DNA from: Acidobacteriota bacterium
GTDB taxonomy: Bacteria; Acidobacteriota; Vicinamibacteria; Vicinamibacterales; JAKQTR01
DNA: 64,000 bases
NCBI GenBank assembly: GCA_029562975.1
Contig: JAKQTR010000042.1
Coordinates: 50,381 to 114,380, forward strand
Direction: 5' to 3'
Positions 1 through 12,289 of this stretch are shown piece by piece. The notes under the pieces are model-generated. The model had not been told where the DNA came from, ran no database searches, and saw only the letters and a list, made by a program, of their open reading frames with translations. A program made the translations under genes and the position numbers. Numbering within the stretch: the first letter of the stretch is position 1; the number at the start of each line of letters is the position of its first letter.

Positions 1-3140
<3,140 letters not shown>

Positions 3141-4556
3141 CTACCGCATCCGGTCGATGAGGGTGTTGATGACGCTGTTGAAATCGCGGTCCCGCTTGCG
3201 CAGCGCCTCGATCTTCCGGATCGAGTGGATGACCGTCGAGTGGTGCTTCCCGCCGAAGCTCCGGCCGATCTCCGGCAGCGACGCGTGCGTGAGCGCCTTG
3301 CAGAGGTACATCGCGATCTGCCTCGGCAGCGCCACCGACTTCGAGTTGTTGCGCGCGCGCATGTCGGCGATCTTGAGCTGGTAGTAGTCCGCCACCGCCT
3401 TCTGGATCATGTCCACCGTCACCGCGCGGTCGTCCTGGCCGATGACGTTCTTCAGCACCTCCTGGGCCAGGTCGATGGACACGTCGCGGCCCGTGAGCGA
3501 CGCGAATGCGATGAGGCGGATGAGCGATCCCTCCAGCTCGCGGATGTTCGACTTGATCTTCTCCGCAATGTAGATGGCCACGTTGTCCGGCAGCGGCACG
3601 CTCTCCGCGTCCGCCTTCTTCTTGAGAATGGCCACTTTCGTCTCGAGATCCGGCGGCTGGATGTCCGCGATCAGGCCCCAGGCGAACCGCGACCGCAGCC
3701 GCTCCTCGAGCGAGGGAATCTCGTTGGGCGCGCAGTCGCTGCTCAGCACGATCTGCTTCTGCGCGTCGTACAGGGCGTTGAACGTGTGGAAGAACTCGTT
3801 CTGCGTGCCTTCCTTCCCGGCGAGGAACTGGATGTCGTCGACCAGCAGGACGTCCACGCCCCGGTACCGCTCGCGGAAGTCGATCACGCGGTCCGTCTTC
3901 ACCGCGTTGATCATCTCGTTCATGAAGCGCTCGGTCGAGATGTAGGTCAGCTTGAAATGCTGGTTGTGCCGGAGGACGTAGTGCCCGATCGCGTGCATGA
4001 GGTGCGTCTTGCCCAGCCCCACCCCGCCGTAGATGTAGAGCGGGTTGTACGACCGCGCCGGCGCCTCGGCCACTGCCCGCGACGCGGCTTCGGCAAACTG
4101 GTTCGACGGCCCGACGACGAAGCTCTCGAACGTGTAGCGCACGTTCAGGCCGACGCCGGGCGTGGCGTCCGGCGCAGGCGGGGCCCAGGAGGACCCGGCC
4201 GCCGTCAACTCGTCCCCTGCCACCGGCTCGGACGCCACCGCCTCGATGAGGGCCGCCTCCTCCGGCGGAATCGGAGGCGCGGCCTCCTGCGCCGTCAGCA
4301 TGGCGCCGGAAGGCCCGTCCGTCACGAACTCGACGCGCGTGCCGGCCCTGCCCACCTCGGACAGGGCTTCAGCGATGATGCCGGCATAGTGCTTCGTCAG
4401 CCAGTCGCGGAACACCGGGTCGGGCACGCGCACCCGAAGCAGCTCTCCCGTATCGCTCAGAAGAGAACTGGGGTGGAACCAGGTGTAGTAGCTGTGCCGG
4501 TTGACCTTGGCTTCGGCCCTGGCGAGAACGCGATCCCACACGTTGTGGCTCTCCAT
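3141..4556 (-). CDS. dnaA: Chromosomal replication initiator protein DnaA
   Basis: Binds DnaA boxes at the origin, opens the duplex and loads the replicative helicase. The N-terminal domain (WDRVLARAEAKVNRHSYYTW) is followed by a variable, acidic alanine/proline-rich linker. The AAA+ domain then shows Walker A GGVGLGKTHLMHAIGH, Walker B VLLVDDIQFLAGKEGTQNEFF and the arginine-rich segment LEERLRSRFAWGL. The C-terminal domain IV carries the box-binding helix GGKHHSTVIHSIRKI, a variant of the usual GGRDHSTV. The product is 471 residues. The ATG at 4556 is preceded by AGAGGA at good spacing, and a GTG two codons upstream (4562) is an alternative. It is divergent from rpmH across the probable origin. 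Confidence 0.97.
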   Translation of the reverse strand: MESHNVWDRVLARAEAKVNRHSYYTWFHPSSLLSDTGELLRVRVPDPVFRDWLTKHYAGIIAEALSEVGRAGTRVEFVTDGPSGAMLTAQEAAPPIPPEEAALIEAVASEPVAGDELTAAGSSWAPPAPDATPGVGLNVRYTFESFVVGPSNQFAEAASRAVAEAPARSYNPLYIYGGVGLGKTHLMHAIGHYVLRHNQHFKLTYISTERFMNEMINAVKTDRVIDFRERYRGVDVLLVDDIQFLAGKEGTQNEFFHTFNALYDAQKQIVLSSDCAPNEIPSLEERLRSRFAWGLIADIQPPDLETKVAILKKKADAESVPLPDNVAIYIAEKIKSNIRELEGSLIRLIAFASLTGRDVSIDLAQEVLKNVIGQDDRAVTVDMIQKAVADYYQLKIADMRARNNSKSVALPRQIAMYLCKALTHASLPEIGRSFGGKHHSTVIHSIRKIEALRKRDRDFNSVINTLIDRMR

Positions 4557-4881
4557 GGCCACCCATCCTCTTCGTTAATAAAGCCTTACCAAACAATATC
4601 TTGCCGACTTTCGCCGTTCCGAGCGGCGCTTCGCGCGAGCCGCTGGCCTCCGGGACTCGCGGATCGCCGCCGTATTCGGGCCCGATCCCGGCTTTCGCCC
4701 CCTTCGATATCCACAGCCTTTTCCACATCTGTGGAAAACCCGCCTCCCCGAGCAGGCTGGGTTTTCCACAGGCGGAGCCTTGACGATAACACCTGACGGG
4801 CAAATCGCGCAGGAAAAGTTGACGGGTTCACGAAGGACCGCTAGTATGGGAGATTCGGTTCTCTGCGGTTAGGGTGTCTGC
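4557..4881. other. Probable chromosomal origin (oriC) between dnaA and rpmH
   Basis: This is the only gap longer than 300 bases. It holds four nine-base sites close to the DnaA box TTATCCACA: ATATCCACA at 4707-4715, TTTTCCACA at 4719-4727, TGTGGAAAA (reverse orientation) at 4730-4738, and TTTTCCACA at 4762-4770. The 4573-4610 part next to dnaA (TTAATAAAGCC..AAACAATAT) is locally AT-rich and could be the unwinding element. The position between divergent dnaA and rpmH is a standard origin location. The boxes and layout are visible; origin activity is inferred. Confidence 0.75.
4819..4847 (+). promoter_or_regulatory. Promoter of the rpmH operon
   Basis: TTGACG at 4819-4824 and TAGTAT at 4842-4847 are separated by 17 bases, a near-consensus sigma-70 type promoter. 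It lies about 35 bases before the rpmH start and probably drives rpmH-rnpA-yidD-yidC-jag. Confidence 0.7.
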
Positions 4882-5025
4882 ATGAAGCGCACATTTCAGC
4901 CGAACGTACGCCGCCGGAAGAAGACCCACGGGTTCCGGAGGCGGATGAAGACCCAGGATGGCCAGCGGATTCTCGCGCGCCGCCGCGCGAAGGGCCGGAA
5001 GCGCCTCACGGTGTCCGACGAATAG
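4882..5025 (+). CDS. rpmH: Ribosomal protein bL34
   Basis: A 47-residue very basic protein starting [20 protein letters not shown] and ending [11 protein letters not shown], the diagnostic bL34 pattern. It is a component of the 50S subunit. The gene directly follows a strong promoter and precedes rnpA by 13 bases, the near-universal rpmH-rnpA pairing. Confidence 0.98.
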   Translation: MKRTFQPNVRRRKKTHGFRRRMKTQDGQRILARRRAKGRKRLTVSDE

Positions 5026-5038
5026 CCCGGAGGCGGCC

Positions 5039-5437
5039 GTGACGTCCGGCCAGCAAGGCATCCTCCCCATCGCCGTCCCGGCGAAGCGCGACGAGCGGTT
5101 CCGTCCGCGGGAGCACATTCGAAAGCGCGCGGAGTTCGCAGCGATCTACGATCGAGGGCGCCGCGTTCTAGGCCGCCTGATGACGGTCTTCCTGCTGGAG
5201 AACGGGCTGGAGTGGCCGCGGCTTGGCATTGCCGCCACGAAGAAGTTCGGCTGCGCCGCGCAGAGGAACCGGGCCAAGCGCCTGGTTCGAGAAGCATTCA
5301 GGCGCCACAAACCCTCCCGCGGCCTTGACATCGTTGTGGTTCCGCGTCGGGAGATGAACGAGGCCGGCTTCGCGCGTGTCGAAGCCGAGTACGCGGCCGT
5401 GGTCGAGCGGCGCGCCGGGAGGCTCCGTGGCCGCTAG
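5039..5437 (+). CDS. rnpA: Ribonuclease P protein component
   Basis: Protein cofactor of RNase P, which trims the 5' leader from pre-tRNAs. The diagnostic motif RNRAKRLVREAFR lies in the middle of a 132-residue basic protein, preceded by IRKRAEFAAIYDRGRRV and the beta-strand core. The GTG at 5039 is chosen because GGAGG lies six bases upstream; the frame is open further upstream inside rpmH, without family similarity. Its end overlaps yidD by 11 bases. Confidence 0.95.
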   Translation: MTSGQQGILPIAVPAKRDERFRPREHIRKRAEFAAIYDRGRRVLGRLMTVFLLENGLEWPRLGIAATKKFGCAAQRNRAKRLVREAFRRHKPSRGLDIVVVPRREMNEAGFARVEAEYAAVVERRAGRLRGR

Positions 5438-5714
5438 CGTGCCGTCGCGCGCCGTCCGTGCAGCGCTGGCGATCTACAAGTCGTTCGTGTCCCCGCTCTT
5501 CGCCGGGTCGTGCCGCTACCTCCCCTCCTGTTCTGACTACATGGCCGAGGCGGTGGAACGCCACGGGGCGGCGGCGGGCATTGCGTTGGGCGTCCGCCGG
5601 CTGGCCAGGTGCCAGCCCCTGGGTGGCAGCGGGCTGGATCCCGTGCCGCGGCAGAGGCCGTGGCGCGCGCTCGTGTCGCGTCGGCCGTGCCGCGAGCCTG
5701 GCGCCGAACCCTGA
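5427..5714 (+). CDS. yidD: Membrane protein insertion efficiency factor YidD
   Basis: Small membrane-associated protein that assists YidC-dependent insertion. Its 95 residues contain the family signature YKSFVSPLFAGSCRYLPSCSDY with its three conserved cysteines, and then a GxxLGVRRLARCQPLGGSGLDPVP segment matching the family C-terminus. The GTG at 5427, overlapping the end of rnpA and preceded by GGGAGG, is the best start. The rnpA-yidD-yidC order is the usual context. Confidence 0.94.
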   Translation: MAASVPSRAVRAALAIYKSFVSPLFAGSCRYLPSCSDYMAEAVERHGAAAGIALGVRRLARCQPLGGSGLDPVPRQRPWRALVSRRPCREPGAEP

Positions 5715-5723
5715 TCGGGCCAT

Positions 5724-7436
5724 ATGGAAAAACGCGTCGTCCTTGCCGTCGTCCTGTCGTTCGTGGTGCTCTATCTCTACCAGGCGACATTCGCGCCGAA
5801 GACCCCGCGGCGCGCGGCGCCGCCCGCCGCCGAGCATGCGGCGGGTTCGACGGCTGCGGAAAGCCCGGGACAGCCCGCGGCGCCGCCGCAGGGCGGCGCA
5901 CAGGCGGCCGGGCCCGCCGCCGCGGCGCCGATCGTCGCGGCGGTGGCGGACACCGAGGAACACGACGCCATCATCGAGACCGACACGCTCCGGGCCGTCT
6001 TCTCGAACCGCGGCGGCGTCCTGAAGAGCTGGAGGCTGAAGACCTACAAGGACAAGGCCGGCCGCCCGGTCGACCTGGTTCCCCAGACCCTTCCGGACGA
6101 TCCGAAGCCGTTCTCGATCAAGACCGGCGACGCCGGCGCCGACGCGCGGGCCAACGCCGCCCTCTTCCGCACCGAGGGCGGGGCCCCCAGGCGCGACCCG
6201 CAGAGCGGCGCGTTCCTCGTGCGCTTCGAGTACGCCGAGGCGGGCGGCGTGGCGGTTCGAAAGGCGTTCTCCGTCGATCCCAGGGCCTTCACGGTCGATG
6301 CGGTCGTCGAGGCCTCCATCGGCGGCTCCCCCGTCAACGTCTCGGTCGTCATGGGCCCGGGCCCGGGCGACGTGGAGACGAGCGAGAGCAATCGCTTCAG
6401 GATGGGCGCGCGCGCGAACCTGTACCGCGAGGGCAAGGTCGAGCGCTACGACGCCGCGGCGCTCGACAGGCAGCCGGTGATGGAAGGCGTCATGCGCTGG
6501 GCCGGCGTCGACGACCACTACTTCCTGTCCGCCGTGCTGGCGCGCACCCGGAACGTCCGCGTGGAGTACGCGCCCCGGCGGACCCAGGACGCCCAGGGCA
6601 AGACGCAGCACACGTTCGTCGGCTACACCGTGAACCTGCCGGGACAGGCCATCGACGCGACGTTCTTCCTCGGCCCGAAGGCGTTCGCCCTGCTCAAGTC
6701 GCTCGATGCCGAGCTCGTGCGGGCGATCGACTACGGCATGTTCGCCTGGCTCGTGGTTCCGCTCCTCAACGCCCTGAACTGGGTCAACTCGTACGTCGGC
6801 AATTACGGCTGGTCGATCATCGCCCTCACCTTCCTCATCAACCTCGCGCTCCTGCCGCTGCGCCACAAGAGCGTCGTGTCGATGAAGAAGATGCAGGCGC
6901 TGCAGCCGGAGATCAAAGCGATCCAGGAGCGCTACGGCAAGCTCAAGGCGGCGGATCCCGCCCGCCAGAAGATGAACCAGGAGCTGATGGAGCTCTACAA
7001 GCAGCGCGGCGTCAACCCGGCCAGCGGCTGCGTGCCCATGCTCCTGACGATGCCAATCTTGTTCGCGTTCTACTCGATGCTGGCCTACTCCATCGAGCTG
7101 CGCGGGGCGCCGTTCATCCTGTGGATCAAAGACCTCGCCGCGCACGACCCGTACTACGTCGCGCCGGTCCTGACCGGCCTCTCGATGCTCGTCCAGCAGC
7201 GGATGACGCCGCAGACGGGCGCGGACCCGATGCAGCAGAAGATGTTCATGATCATGCCGGTGGTGTTCACCGTCATGTTCCTCTGGGCGCCGAGCGGCTT
7301 GAACATCTACTGGCTCTTCAACAACGTGCTTGCCATCGCGCAGCAGTACTTTACGAACCGGCTGCTCGGCCCGGCGCGCGTCCCGCGCCCGGCGGCCGAA
7401 CGGCGGCCCGCGAAGAAGGGCACTCGATCCGCATGA
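5724..7436 (+). CDS. yidC: Membrane protein insertase YidC
   Basis: Inner-membrane insertase for Sec-dependent and Sec-independent membrane proteins. The 570 residues start with one transmembrane helix (VVLAVVLSFVVLYLYQATF), followed by an Ala/Pro-rich linker and a large periplasmic P1 domain (about residues 85-340), as in Gram-negative YidC. The conserved membrane core includes YGWSIIALTFLINLALLPL, the cytoplasmic hairpin KMQALQPEIKAIQERYGKLK, and PILFAFYSMLAYSIELR. The protein ends with a basic ribosome-facing tail. The periplasmic domain implies a diderm envelope. It shares an ATGA overlap with the next gene. Confidence 0.97.
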   Translation: MEKRVVLAVVLSFVVLYLYQATFAPKTPRRAAPPAAEHAAGSTAAESPGQPAAPPQGGAQAAGPAAAAPIVAAVADTEEHDAIIETDTLRAVFSNRGGVLKSWRLKTYKDKAGRPVDLVPQTLPDDPKPFSIKTGDAGADARANAALFRTEGGAPRRDPQSGAFLVRFEYAEAGGVAVRKAFSVDPRAFTVDAVVEASIGGSPVNVSVVMGPGPGDVETSESNRFRMGARANLYREGKVERYDAAALDRQPVMEGVMRWAGVDDHYFLSAVLARTRNVRVEYAPRRTQDAQGKTQHTFVGYTVNLPGQAIDATFFLGPKAFALLKSLDAELVRAIDYGMFAWLVVPLLNALNWVNSYVGNYGWSIIALTFLINLALLPLRHKSVVSMKKMQALQPEIKAIQERYGKLKAADPARQKMNQELMELYKQRGVNPASGCVPMLLTMPILFAFYSMLAYSIELRGAPFILWIKDLAAHDPYYVAPVLTGLSMLVQQRMTPQTGADPMQQKMFMIMPVVFTVMFLWAPSGLNIYWLFNNVLAIAQQYFTNRLLGPARVPRPAAERRPAKKGTRSA

Positions 7437-7885
7437 GCAGCGACCTTAGCACCCGACTCGTGGAATTCGTGAGCGCCGTGACCGGGGCCATGGGCCTGTC
7501 GCTGACCGCGACCGTGACGGAGACGCCGGACCTGCTGCGGGTGAACCTTGCCGGCGACGGGGCCGAGGTCCTGGTGCGCCGGCGGGGCGAAGCGCTCGGC
7601 GCGCTCCAGCACATCGTCTCTGCCGTCTTCCGCGACGACGCGCCGGGGGGCCAGCGCGTGGTCGTGGACAGCCTCGGATTCCGCCAGGACAAGGATGCGG
7701 AGCTGCGGCGCATGGCGGCGTTCCTGGCCGAGAAGGCCGCGGCTTCCGGGGCGCCCCAGGAAATCGGCCCCCTCAACCCGTACGAGCGCCGGATCGTCCA
7801 CCTGGCCGTCGCCGAACGGGCCGACGCGACGTCGGAGAGCATCGGCGACGCGTTCATGAAGACGGTCATCATCAGCGCGAAGTAG
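7433..7885 (+). CDS. jag: Jag/KhpB-type RNA-binding protein (KH-R3H)
   Basis: Probable RNA-binding regulator of the Jag/SpoIIIJ-associated family. The 150 residues hold a KH-like domain (about residues 20-75, with [14 protein letters not shown] in the GxxG region) and an R3H domain ([22 protein letters not shown], containing R..H). The N-terminal Jag_N domain found in many homologues is absent, so this is a short form. It overlaps yidC by ATGA, the normal gene order. The short form is common in diderm lineages; its target RNAs are unknown. Confidence 0.88.
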   Translation: MSSDLSTRLVEFVSAVTGAMGLSLTATVTETPDLLRVNLAGDGAEVLVRRRGEALGALQHIVSAVFRDDAPGGQRVVVDSLGFRQDKDAELRRMAAFLAEKAAASGAPQEIGPLNPYERRIVHLAVAERADATSESIGDAFMKTVIISAK

Positions 7886-7887
7886 AC

Positions 7888-8046
7888 AGTCCGGGATCCG
7901 GGATTCGGGGGAGACCAGCAGGCAACGCCAGCCGGAGCCCTCCGAGCCTTCGCGTCGGGTCATCAAGCCTCGCTCCGCCATCCTCGGGGTGTTGTGCGGA
8001 GTCCGAATCCCGAATCCCGAGCCCCGAGCCCCGAATCCCGAGCTCC
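7888..8046. repeat. Inverted GATTCGGG/CCCGAATC repeat pair between jag and mnmE
   Basis: A left arm at about 7888-7912 built from GGGATCCGGGATTCGGGG faces a right arm at about 8001-8046 made of repeated GAATCCCGA and GCCCCGA units, separated by about 90 bp of unrelated sequence. The arms could pair as a long imperfect stem. A related sequence encodes the linker of Wzt near 23,950-23,990. It is a degenerate, non-coding repeat element. Confidence 0.6.
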
Positions 8047-8047
8047 G

Positions 8048-9484
8048 GTGTACGCTGTCCCCGTGTTCTCCCCCGCCGACACCATCGCGGTGCTTGCCAC
8101 GGCGCCGGTGCGCGCGGCCGTCGGCGTCGTGCGGCTGAGCGGGCCGCGCGCGCGCCAGTGCGCCCGGGCGATCCTGACGCTGCCGCGCGATCTCGAGCCG
8201 CGGCGCGCGACCGTCACGCGCGCGGCCCGGCGCCGGGAGGCGCCCGCGGGCGAAGAGGGGCCGGGCCCGGCCGCGCGCGCGATCGACCGCGTCGTCGCCA
8301 CGTTCTTTCCCGCCCCGCAGTCCTACACCGGCGAGGACGTCGTCGAGATCAGCGCGCACGGAAGCGTGGCGCTGCTGCGGGAGATCCTGCTGTCGGCCAT
8401 CGACGCCGGGGCGAGGCTGGCCGAGCCGGGGGAGTTCACGCTGCGGGCGTTCCTGAACGGCCGGATGGACCTGGTGCAGGCGGAGGCGGTCGCCGATCTG
8501 GTGGACGCCGTGACGCCGCTCCAGGCGCGGGTCGCGTTCGACCAGCTCGAGGGCACCCTGACGCGCGCGATCGCGGCGCTCGACGGCGAACTGTTCGACC
8601 TGACGGCGCGGCTCGAGGCCTCGGTGGACTTCCCGGACGAAGGGTTCCACTTCATCGAAGCCGGAGACGCGGCCCGCGTCGCGCGGCGCGTGATTGGGGG
8701 CATCGACGCGCTGCTCGCCACGGCCGCGCGGGGCCGCCTCGTCCGCGAAGGCCGGCAGATCGCCATTCTCGGCAGGCCCAACGTCGGCAAGTCGTCGCTG
8801 TTCAACTGGCTCGTCGGCGCCGACCGCGCCATTGTCTCCTCGCGTCCCGGGACCACGCGCGACATGCTCACCGAGGCAATCGACCTGGACGGCATCCGGC
8901 TCGGGCTCGTGGACACCGCGGGCATTCGATCGAGCGAAGACGAGGTCGAGCGGGAGGCCGTGTCGAGGGGGCGCCGCGCCGCGGCGGTTGCCGACCTCGT
9001 GTTGCTCGTGCTGGATCGGTCGCGGCCGCTCGACGAGACCGACCGCGCGCTGTTGCGCGAGACGGCTGGCGCGGCGCGGATCGTGGTGATCAACAAGACC
9101 GATCTGGCGCCGGCGTGGAGCACGGAGAGCCCCGACGGCCTTGCGCGGATCGTCGAGGCGGGCCGCGCCGCGGCGGTCTCGTTGAAGACTGGGGCCGGGC
9201 TCGAAGAGCTGCGATCGGCCATGCGCGCGGCGCTGGAGGCCGGCGACATCCCGCGCGACGGACCCGTCGTCGCCAATGCGCGGCACGAGGCGCTGCTGAG
9301 AGCGGCGCGGGAGCCGATGGCCCGCGCGCTGGCGAATCTGGAGGCGGGAGGCGAGCAGGCGAGCGAGGAACTGGTGCTGGCGGACCTGTCGGCGGCGCGG
9401 CGGTGCCTCGAGGAAGTCACGGGCAGGCGCACGTCGGAGGATGTGCTGAAGCGGATCTTCGAGCGGTTCTGCGTGGGGAAGTGA
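8048..9484 (+). CDS. mnmE: tRNA modification GTPase MnmE
   Basis: With MnmG, installs the (carboxymethyl)aminomethyl group on wobble U34 of certain tRNAs. The 478-residue protein has the N-terminal formyl-THF binding domain ([45 protein letters not shown]) and a G domain with [17 protein letters not shown] and NKTD. It ends ERFCVGK, the conserved C-terminal cysteine motif (C[I/V/L]GK). The start is uncertain: GTG at 8048 or GTG at 8063. Upstream sequence is repeat. It overlaps mnmG by four bases. Confidence 0.96.
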   Translation: MYAVPVFSPADTIAVLATAPVRAAVGVVRLSGPRARQCARAILTLPRDLEPRRATVTRAARRREAPAGEEGPGPAARAIDRVVATFFPAPQSYTGEDVVEISAHGSVALLREILLSAIDAGARLAEPGEFTLRAFLNGRMDLVQAEAVADLVDAVTPLQARVAFDQLEGTLTRAIAALDGELFDLTARLEASVDFPDEGFHFIEAGDAARVARRVIGGIDALLATAARGRLVREGRQIAILGRPNVGKSSLFNWLVGADRAIVSSRPGTTRDMLTEAIDLDGIRLGLVDTAGIRSSEDEVEREAVSRGRRAAAVADLVLLVLDRSRPLDETDRALLRETAGAARIVVINKTDLAPAWSTESPDGLARIVEAGRAAAVSLKTGAGLEELRSAMRAALEAGDIPRDGPVVANARHEALLRAAREPMARALANLEAGGEQASEELVLADLSAARRCLEEVTGRRTSEDVLKRIFERFCVGK

Positions 9485-11373
9485 GGGGGCGCGTGCCCGA
9501 TTTCGATGTCCTCGTGATCGGCGCGGGCCACGCCGGCGTGGAGGCGGCGTGGGCGGCGGCGCAGCTCGGGTGCCGGGTGGGGCTGTGCACGCCCTCGATC
9601 GAATCGGTCGCGCGGATGTCCTGCAATCCTGCCATTGGCGGCGTCGCGAAGGGGCATCTCGTCCGGGAGATCGACGCGCTCGGGGGGCTGATGGGCCGCG
9701 CGATTGACGCGACGGGCATCCAGTTCAAGCTGCTCAACCGCGGCCGGGGGCCGGCCGTCTGGTCTCCGCGGGCGCAGGCGGACAAGCGTTCGTACGCCGA
9801 ATGGATGAAGCGGGCGTTGAGCGAGCATCCGCGGGTGGAGTGGGTGAGCGGGCTGGGCGGCGGCCTAGGTCGGGCGCCTGGAAGGACGGGCAAGGTTTCA
9901 CAACTTTGGGTGTTAACCCTAATTCATGGAGGGGATGTTTCGGCGAGAGCAGTGGTTCTGACGACGGGTACGTTTTTGAACGGGCGGATTCACGTCGGCA
10001 ACGAGTCGTGGGCTGGCGGCAGATTCGGGGAGCCGGCGTCGATTGAGCTCGCCAACTCGTTGGTTGATTTGGGTTTTCGCATGGGTCGGCTGAAGACCGG
10101 CACCCCGCCCCGCTTGCGCCGAGAGAGCATCGATTTCGAGGCCGGCGTGCGAAGCGGCGCGTTCCTGCCCGATCCAGGCGACCCTGACCCGGTGCCGATG
10201 TCTTTTCTCAGCGGCCGGATCGTCTGCGAGCAGATCACCTGCTGGCATCTTCATACGACCGGCGCAGTCCACGACGTGGTACGGAGGAACATCCATCGAT
10301 CGCCGCTGTACAACGGGCAAATCACGGGCACGGGTCCGCGGTACTGCCCGTCGCTCGAGGACAAGGTGATGCGTTTTCCAGAACGCGAGCGTCATCGCAT
10401 TGTCCTTGAGCCTGAAGGTCGGGACATGGAAGAGATCTACCTGAACGGGCTGTCGATGAGCCTGCCCCGCGATGTGCAGGCGGAGCTGATCCACGCGCTG
10501 CCCGGCCTCTCGGGAGCCGAGGTGCTGCGGCCCGCCTATGCCGTCGAGTACGATTTCGTGCAGCCTACGGAGCTGACGGCGACGCTCGAGGCGAAGCGAC
10601 TGGCGGGGCTGTATCTGGCGGGCCAGATCAACGGAACGTCCGGGTACGAGGAAGCGGCCGCTCAGGGCCTGGTTGCCGGTGCGAATGCCGCGCTGACGGT
10701 TGCGGGGCGGCCCCCTTTCACCCTGGGTCGCGCCGACGCCTATATCGGCGTGCTCATCGACGACCTCGTCACGCAGGGGTGCGTCGAGCCGTACCGGATG
10801 TTCACCTCGCGAGCCGAATACCGCCTGCTCCTGCGGATTGACAACGCGGACCTCCGCCTGACCCCGCTCGGAAGGGAAGTCGGGCTTGTGGATGATGTCC
10901 GCTGGAAACGCTTCCAGGAACGCCGAGAGAGGCTGCACCGGAACCTGGCGGCCTTGCGGGACTCGCGGGTTGAAGCCGGCGGCCTGAGGATTCCGGCGAT
11001 CCAGCGTCTGCGGCAGCCGGGGGTTCGACTGTCTGACATGCTCGAAGGCGGCGATCTGCGGCTGGACGTGGATCCGGCTTCTGCGCACTACGATCTGTCA
11101 ACAGCGGAGACGATCGTGAAGTACCACGGCTACTTGAAGCGCCAGCAGCAGGAGGTCGAAAAGGCGCGAAGAGAAGAAGAGCGCGCTATCCCCCGGGACT
11201 TGCCGTATGAGAGAATCCCCGGGTTGTCCCGCGAGATGGTCCAGCGGCTGGGTGAAATCGGGCCCCGGACGCTCGGCCAGGCTGGCCGAATCCCCGGGGT
11301 GACGCCGGCCGCCGTTGCCGTTGTTGGCGCGTATCTGGAGCGATTCAGCCATGACGCCACGGGAATTCAGTGA
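9481..11373 (+). CDS. mnmG: tRNA uridine-5-carboxymethylaminomethyl modification enzyme MnmG (GidA)
   Basis: FAD-dependent partner of MnmE. The 630 residues begin with the Rossmann motif [16 protein letters not shown], followed by [49 protein letters not shown] and [11 protein letters not shown], then the late signatures [14 protein letters not shown] and [13 protein letters not shown] and a C-terminal helical domain. The start is GTG at 9481 (GTGA overlap with mnmE) or GTG at 9493. From about 9,880 onward third codon positions become less GC-rich than before, a shift that continues through rsmG. Confidence 0.96.
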   Translation: MRGRVPDFDVLVIGAGHAGVEAAWAAAQLGCRVGLCTPSIESVARMSCNPAIGGVAKGHLVREIDALGGLMGRAIDATGIQFKLLNRGRGPAVWSPRAQADKRSYAEWMKRALSEHPRVEWVSGLGGGLGRAPGRTGKVSQLWVLTLIHGGDVSARAVVLTTGTFLNGRIHVGNESWAGGRFGEPASIELANSLVDLGFRMGRLKTGTPPRLRRESIDFEAGVRSGAFLPDPGDPDPVPMSFLSGRIVCEQITCWHLHTTGAVHDVVRRNIHRSPLYNGQITGTGPRYCPSLEDKVMRFPERERHRIVLEPEGRDMEEIYLNGLSMSLPRDVQAELIHALPGLSGAEVLRPAYAVEYDFVQPTELTATLEAKRLAGLYLAGQINGTSGYEEAAAQGLVAGANAALTVAGRPPFTLGRADAYIGVLIDDLVTQGCVEPYRMFTSRAEYRLLLRIDNADLRLTPLGREVGLVDDVRWKRFQERRERLHRNLAALRDSRVEAGGLRIPAIQRLRQPGVRLSDMLEGGDLRLDVDPASAHYDLSTAETIVKYHGYLKRQQQEVEKARREEERAIPRDLPYERIPGLSREMVQRLGEIGPRTLGQAGRIPGVTPAAVAVVGAYLERFSHDATGIQ

Positions 11374-12043
11374 TCGCCTGGCGAAGCGGGCACGGAGGGC
11401 GGGCGTCGCGCTGGAGCCGTCGATCGTTGAATCGCTGGCGGCTTACTACCAGCTTCTCGAAGTCTGGAACAAGAAGATCAATCTCACGGCGTTCCCGCTC
11501 AGCGAGGGCCAGGACGAGGCTTTCGACCGGCTTCTGATCGAGCCTCTCGTCGCGGCGAAGCATCTGCAGAGCACCCACGGGCATGGCCGGCCACACGGTG
11601 CCGTCCTGGGGGTCCGTCCGCGCCTGCTGGACATTGGTTCTGGAGGAGGCTCGCCAGCCATTCCCATGAAGCTGGCGATTCCATCACTCGTCCTGACCAT
11701 GGTCGAGTCGAAGACGAGGAAGTCGGCGTTTCTCAGGGAAGCCGTCCGGCAACTGGGCCTTGCCGACGCCGCCGTTGAGACCGCGAGGGCCGAGGATCTG
11801 CTTACTCGTTCCGACCTGCACGAGTCGCAGGATCTCGTCACCGTCCGGGCTGTCCGGGTGGAGCAGCGCCTGCTGGTGCACCTGCAGGCGTTTCTCAGGC
11901 TCGGCGGCCGTGTCCTCTTGTTCCGAACCGTGTCTGGTGCGGACACGCCGCCGCTTGTCGCGCCGCCCTTCGTCTACGAAGCCACGTGGACGCTCGTGGA
12001 CAGCCTCCGCAGCCGCCTCGTCGTGCTCCGGAAGATGCTCTGA
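11351..12043 (+). CDS. rsmG: 16S rRNA (guanine-527-N7)-methyltransferase RsmG
   Basis: SAM-dependent methyltransferase of G527 in 16S rRNA. The 230-residue protein contains WNKKINLTA near the start, the SAM-binding loop [16 protein letters not shown], and [20 protein letters not shown], all typical of RsmG/GidB. It overlaps the end of mnmG by 23 bases. The mnmG-rsmG-parA-parB order is common near bacterial origins. An insertion-like loop, [17 protein letters not shown], lies before the SAM motif. Confidence 0.94.
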   Translation: MTPREFSDRLAKRARRAGVALEPSIVESLAAYYQLLEVWNKKINLTAFPLSEGQDEAFDRLLIEPLVAAKHLQSTHGHGRPHGAVLGVRPRLLDIGSGGGSPAIPMKLAIPSLVLTMVESKTRKSAFLREAVRQLGLADAAVETARAEDLLTRSDLHESQDLVTVRAVRVEQRLLVHLQAFLRLGGRVLLFRTVSGADTPPLVAPPFVYEATWTLVDSLRSRLVVLRKML

Positions 12044-12072
12044 CCGCATGCGAGACCAGGTGTCCGGCCGGG

Positions 12073-12088
12073 TGTTTCACGTGGAACA
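12073..12088. promoter_or_regulatory. parS: parS centromere site
   Basis: The 16-base sequence TGTTTCACGTGGAACA is a near-perfect palindrome and matches the conserved bacterial parS consensus (TGTTNCACGTGNAACA). It lies between rsmG and parA, 30 bases after rsmG, and is the expected nucleation site for ParB in chromosome segregation. Confidence 0.93.
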
Positions 12089-12289
12089 GACGGGGGATTT
12101 CGCGTATCTCCCGTCGATATCCATGTTATTCTCAACAAGTACGACACAAGGCAGGATGGTATTCTGTTGAACACCCAAAACAAACCCTCCAGCCCGCCCA
12201 GCCATGCGAGCTCGCTCGCTCGCACCGTCACCTCGCCTCGCCCGCGGGCCCGCGCCCGCGCGTGAGACTTCTCGACCCGGGCCCTGTCC

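Noticed and set aside
4595..4860. Small open frames in the dnaA-rpmH gap
   Set aside because: They run through the DnaA boxes and promoter and show no conserved protein pattern.
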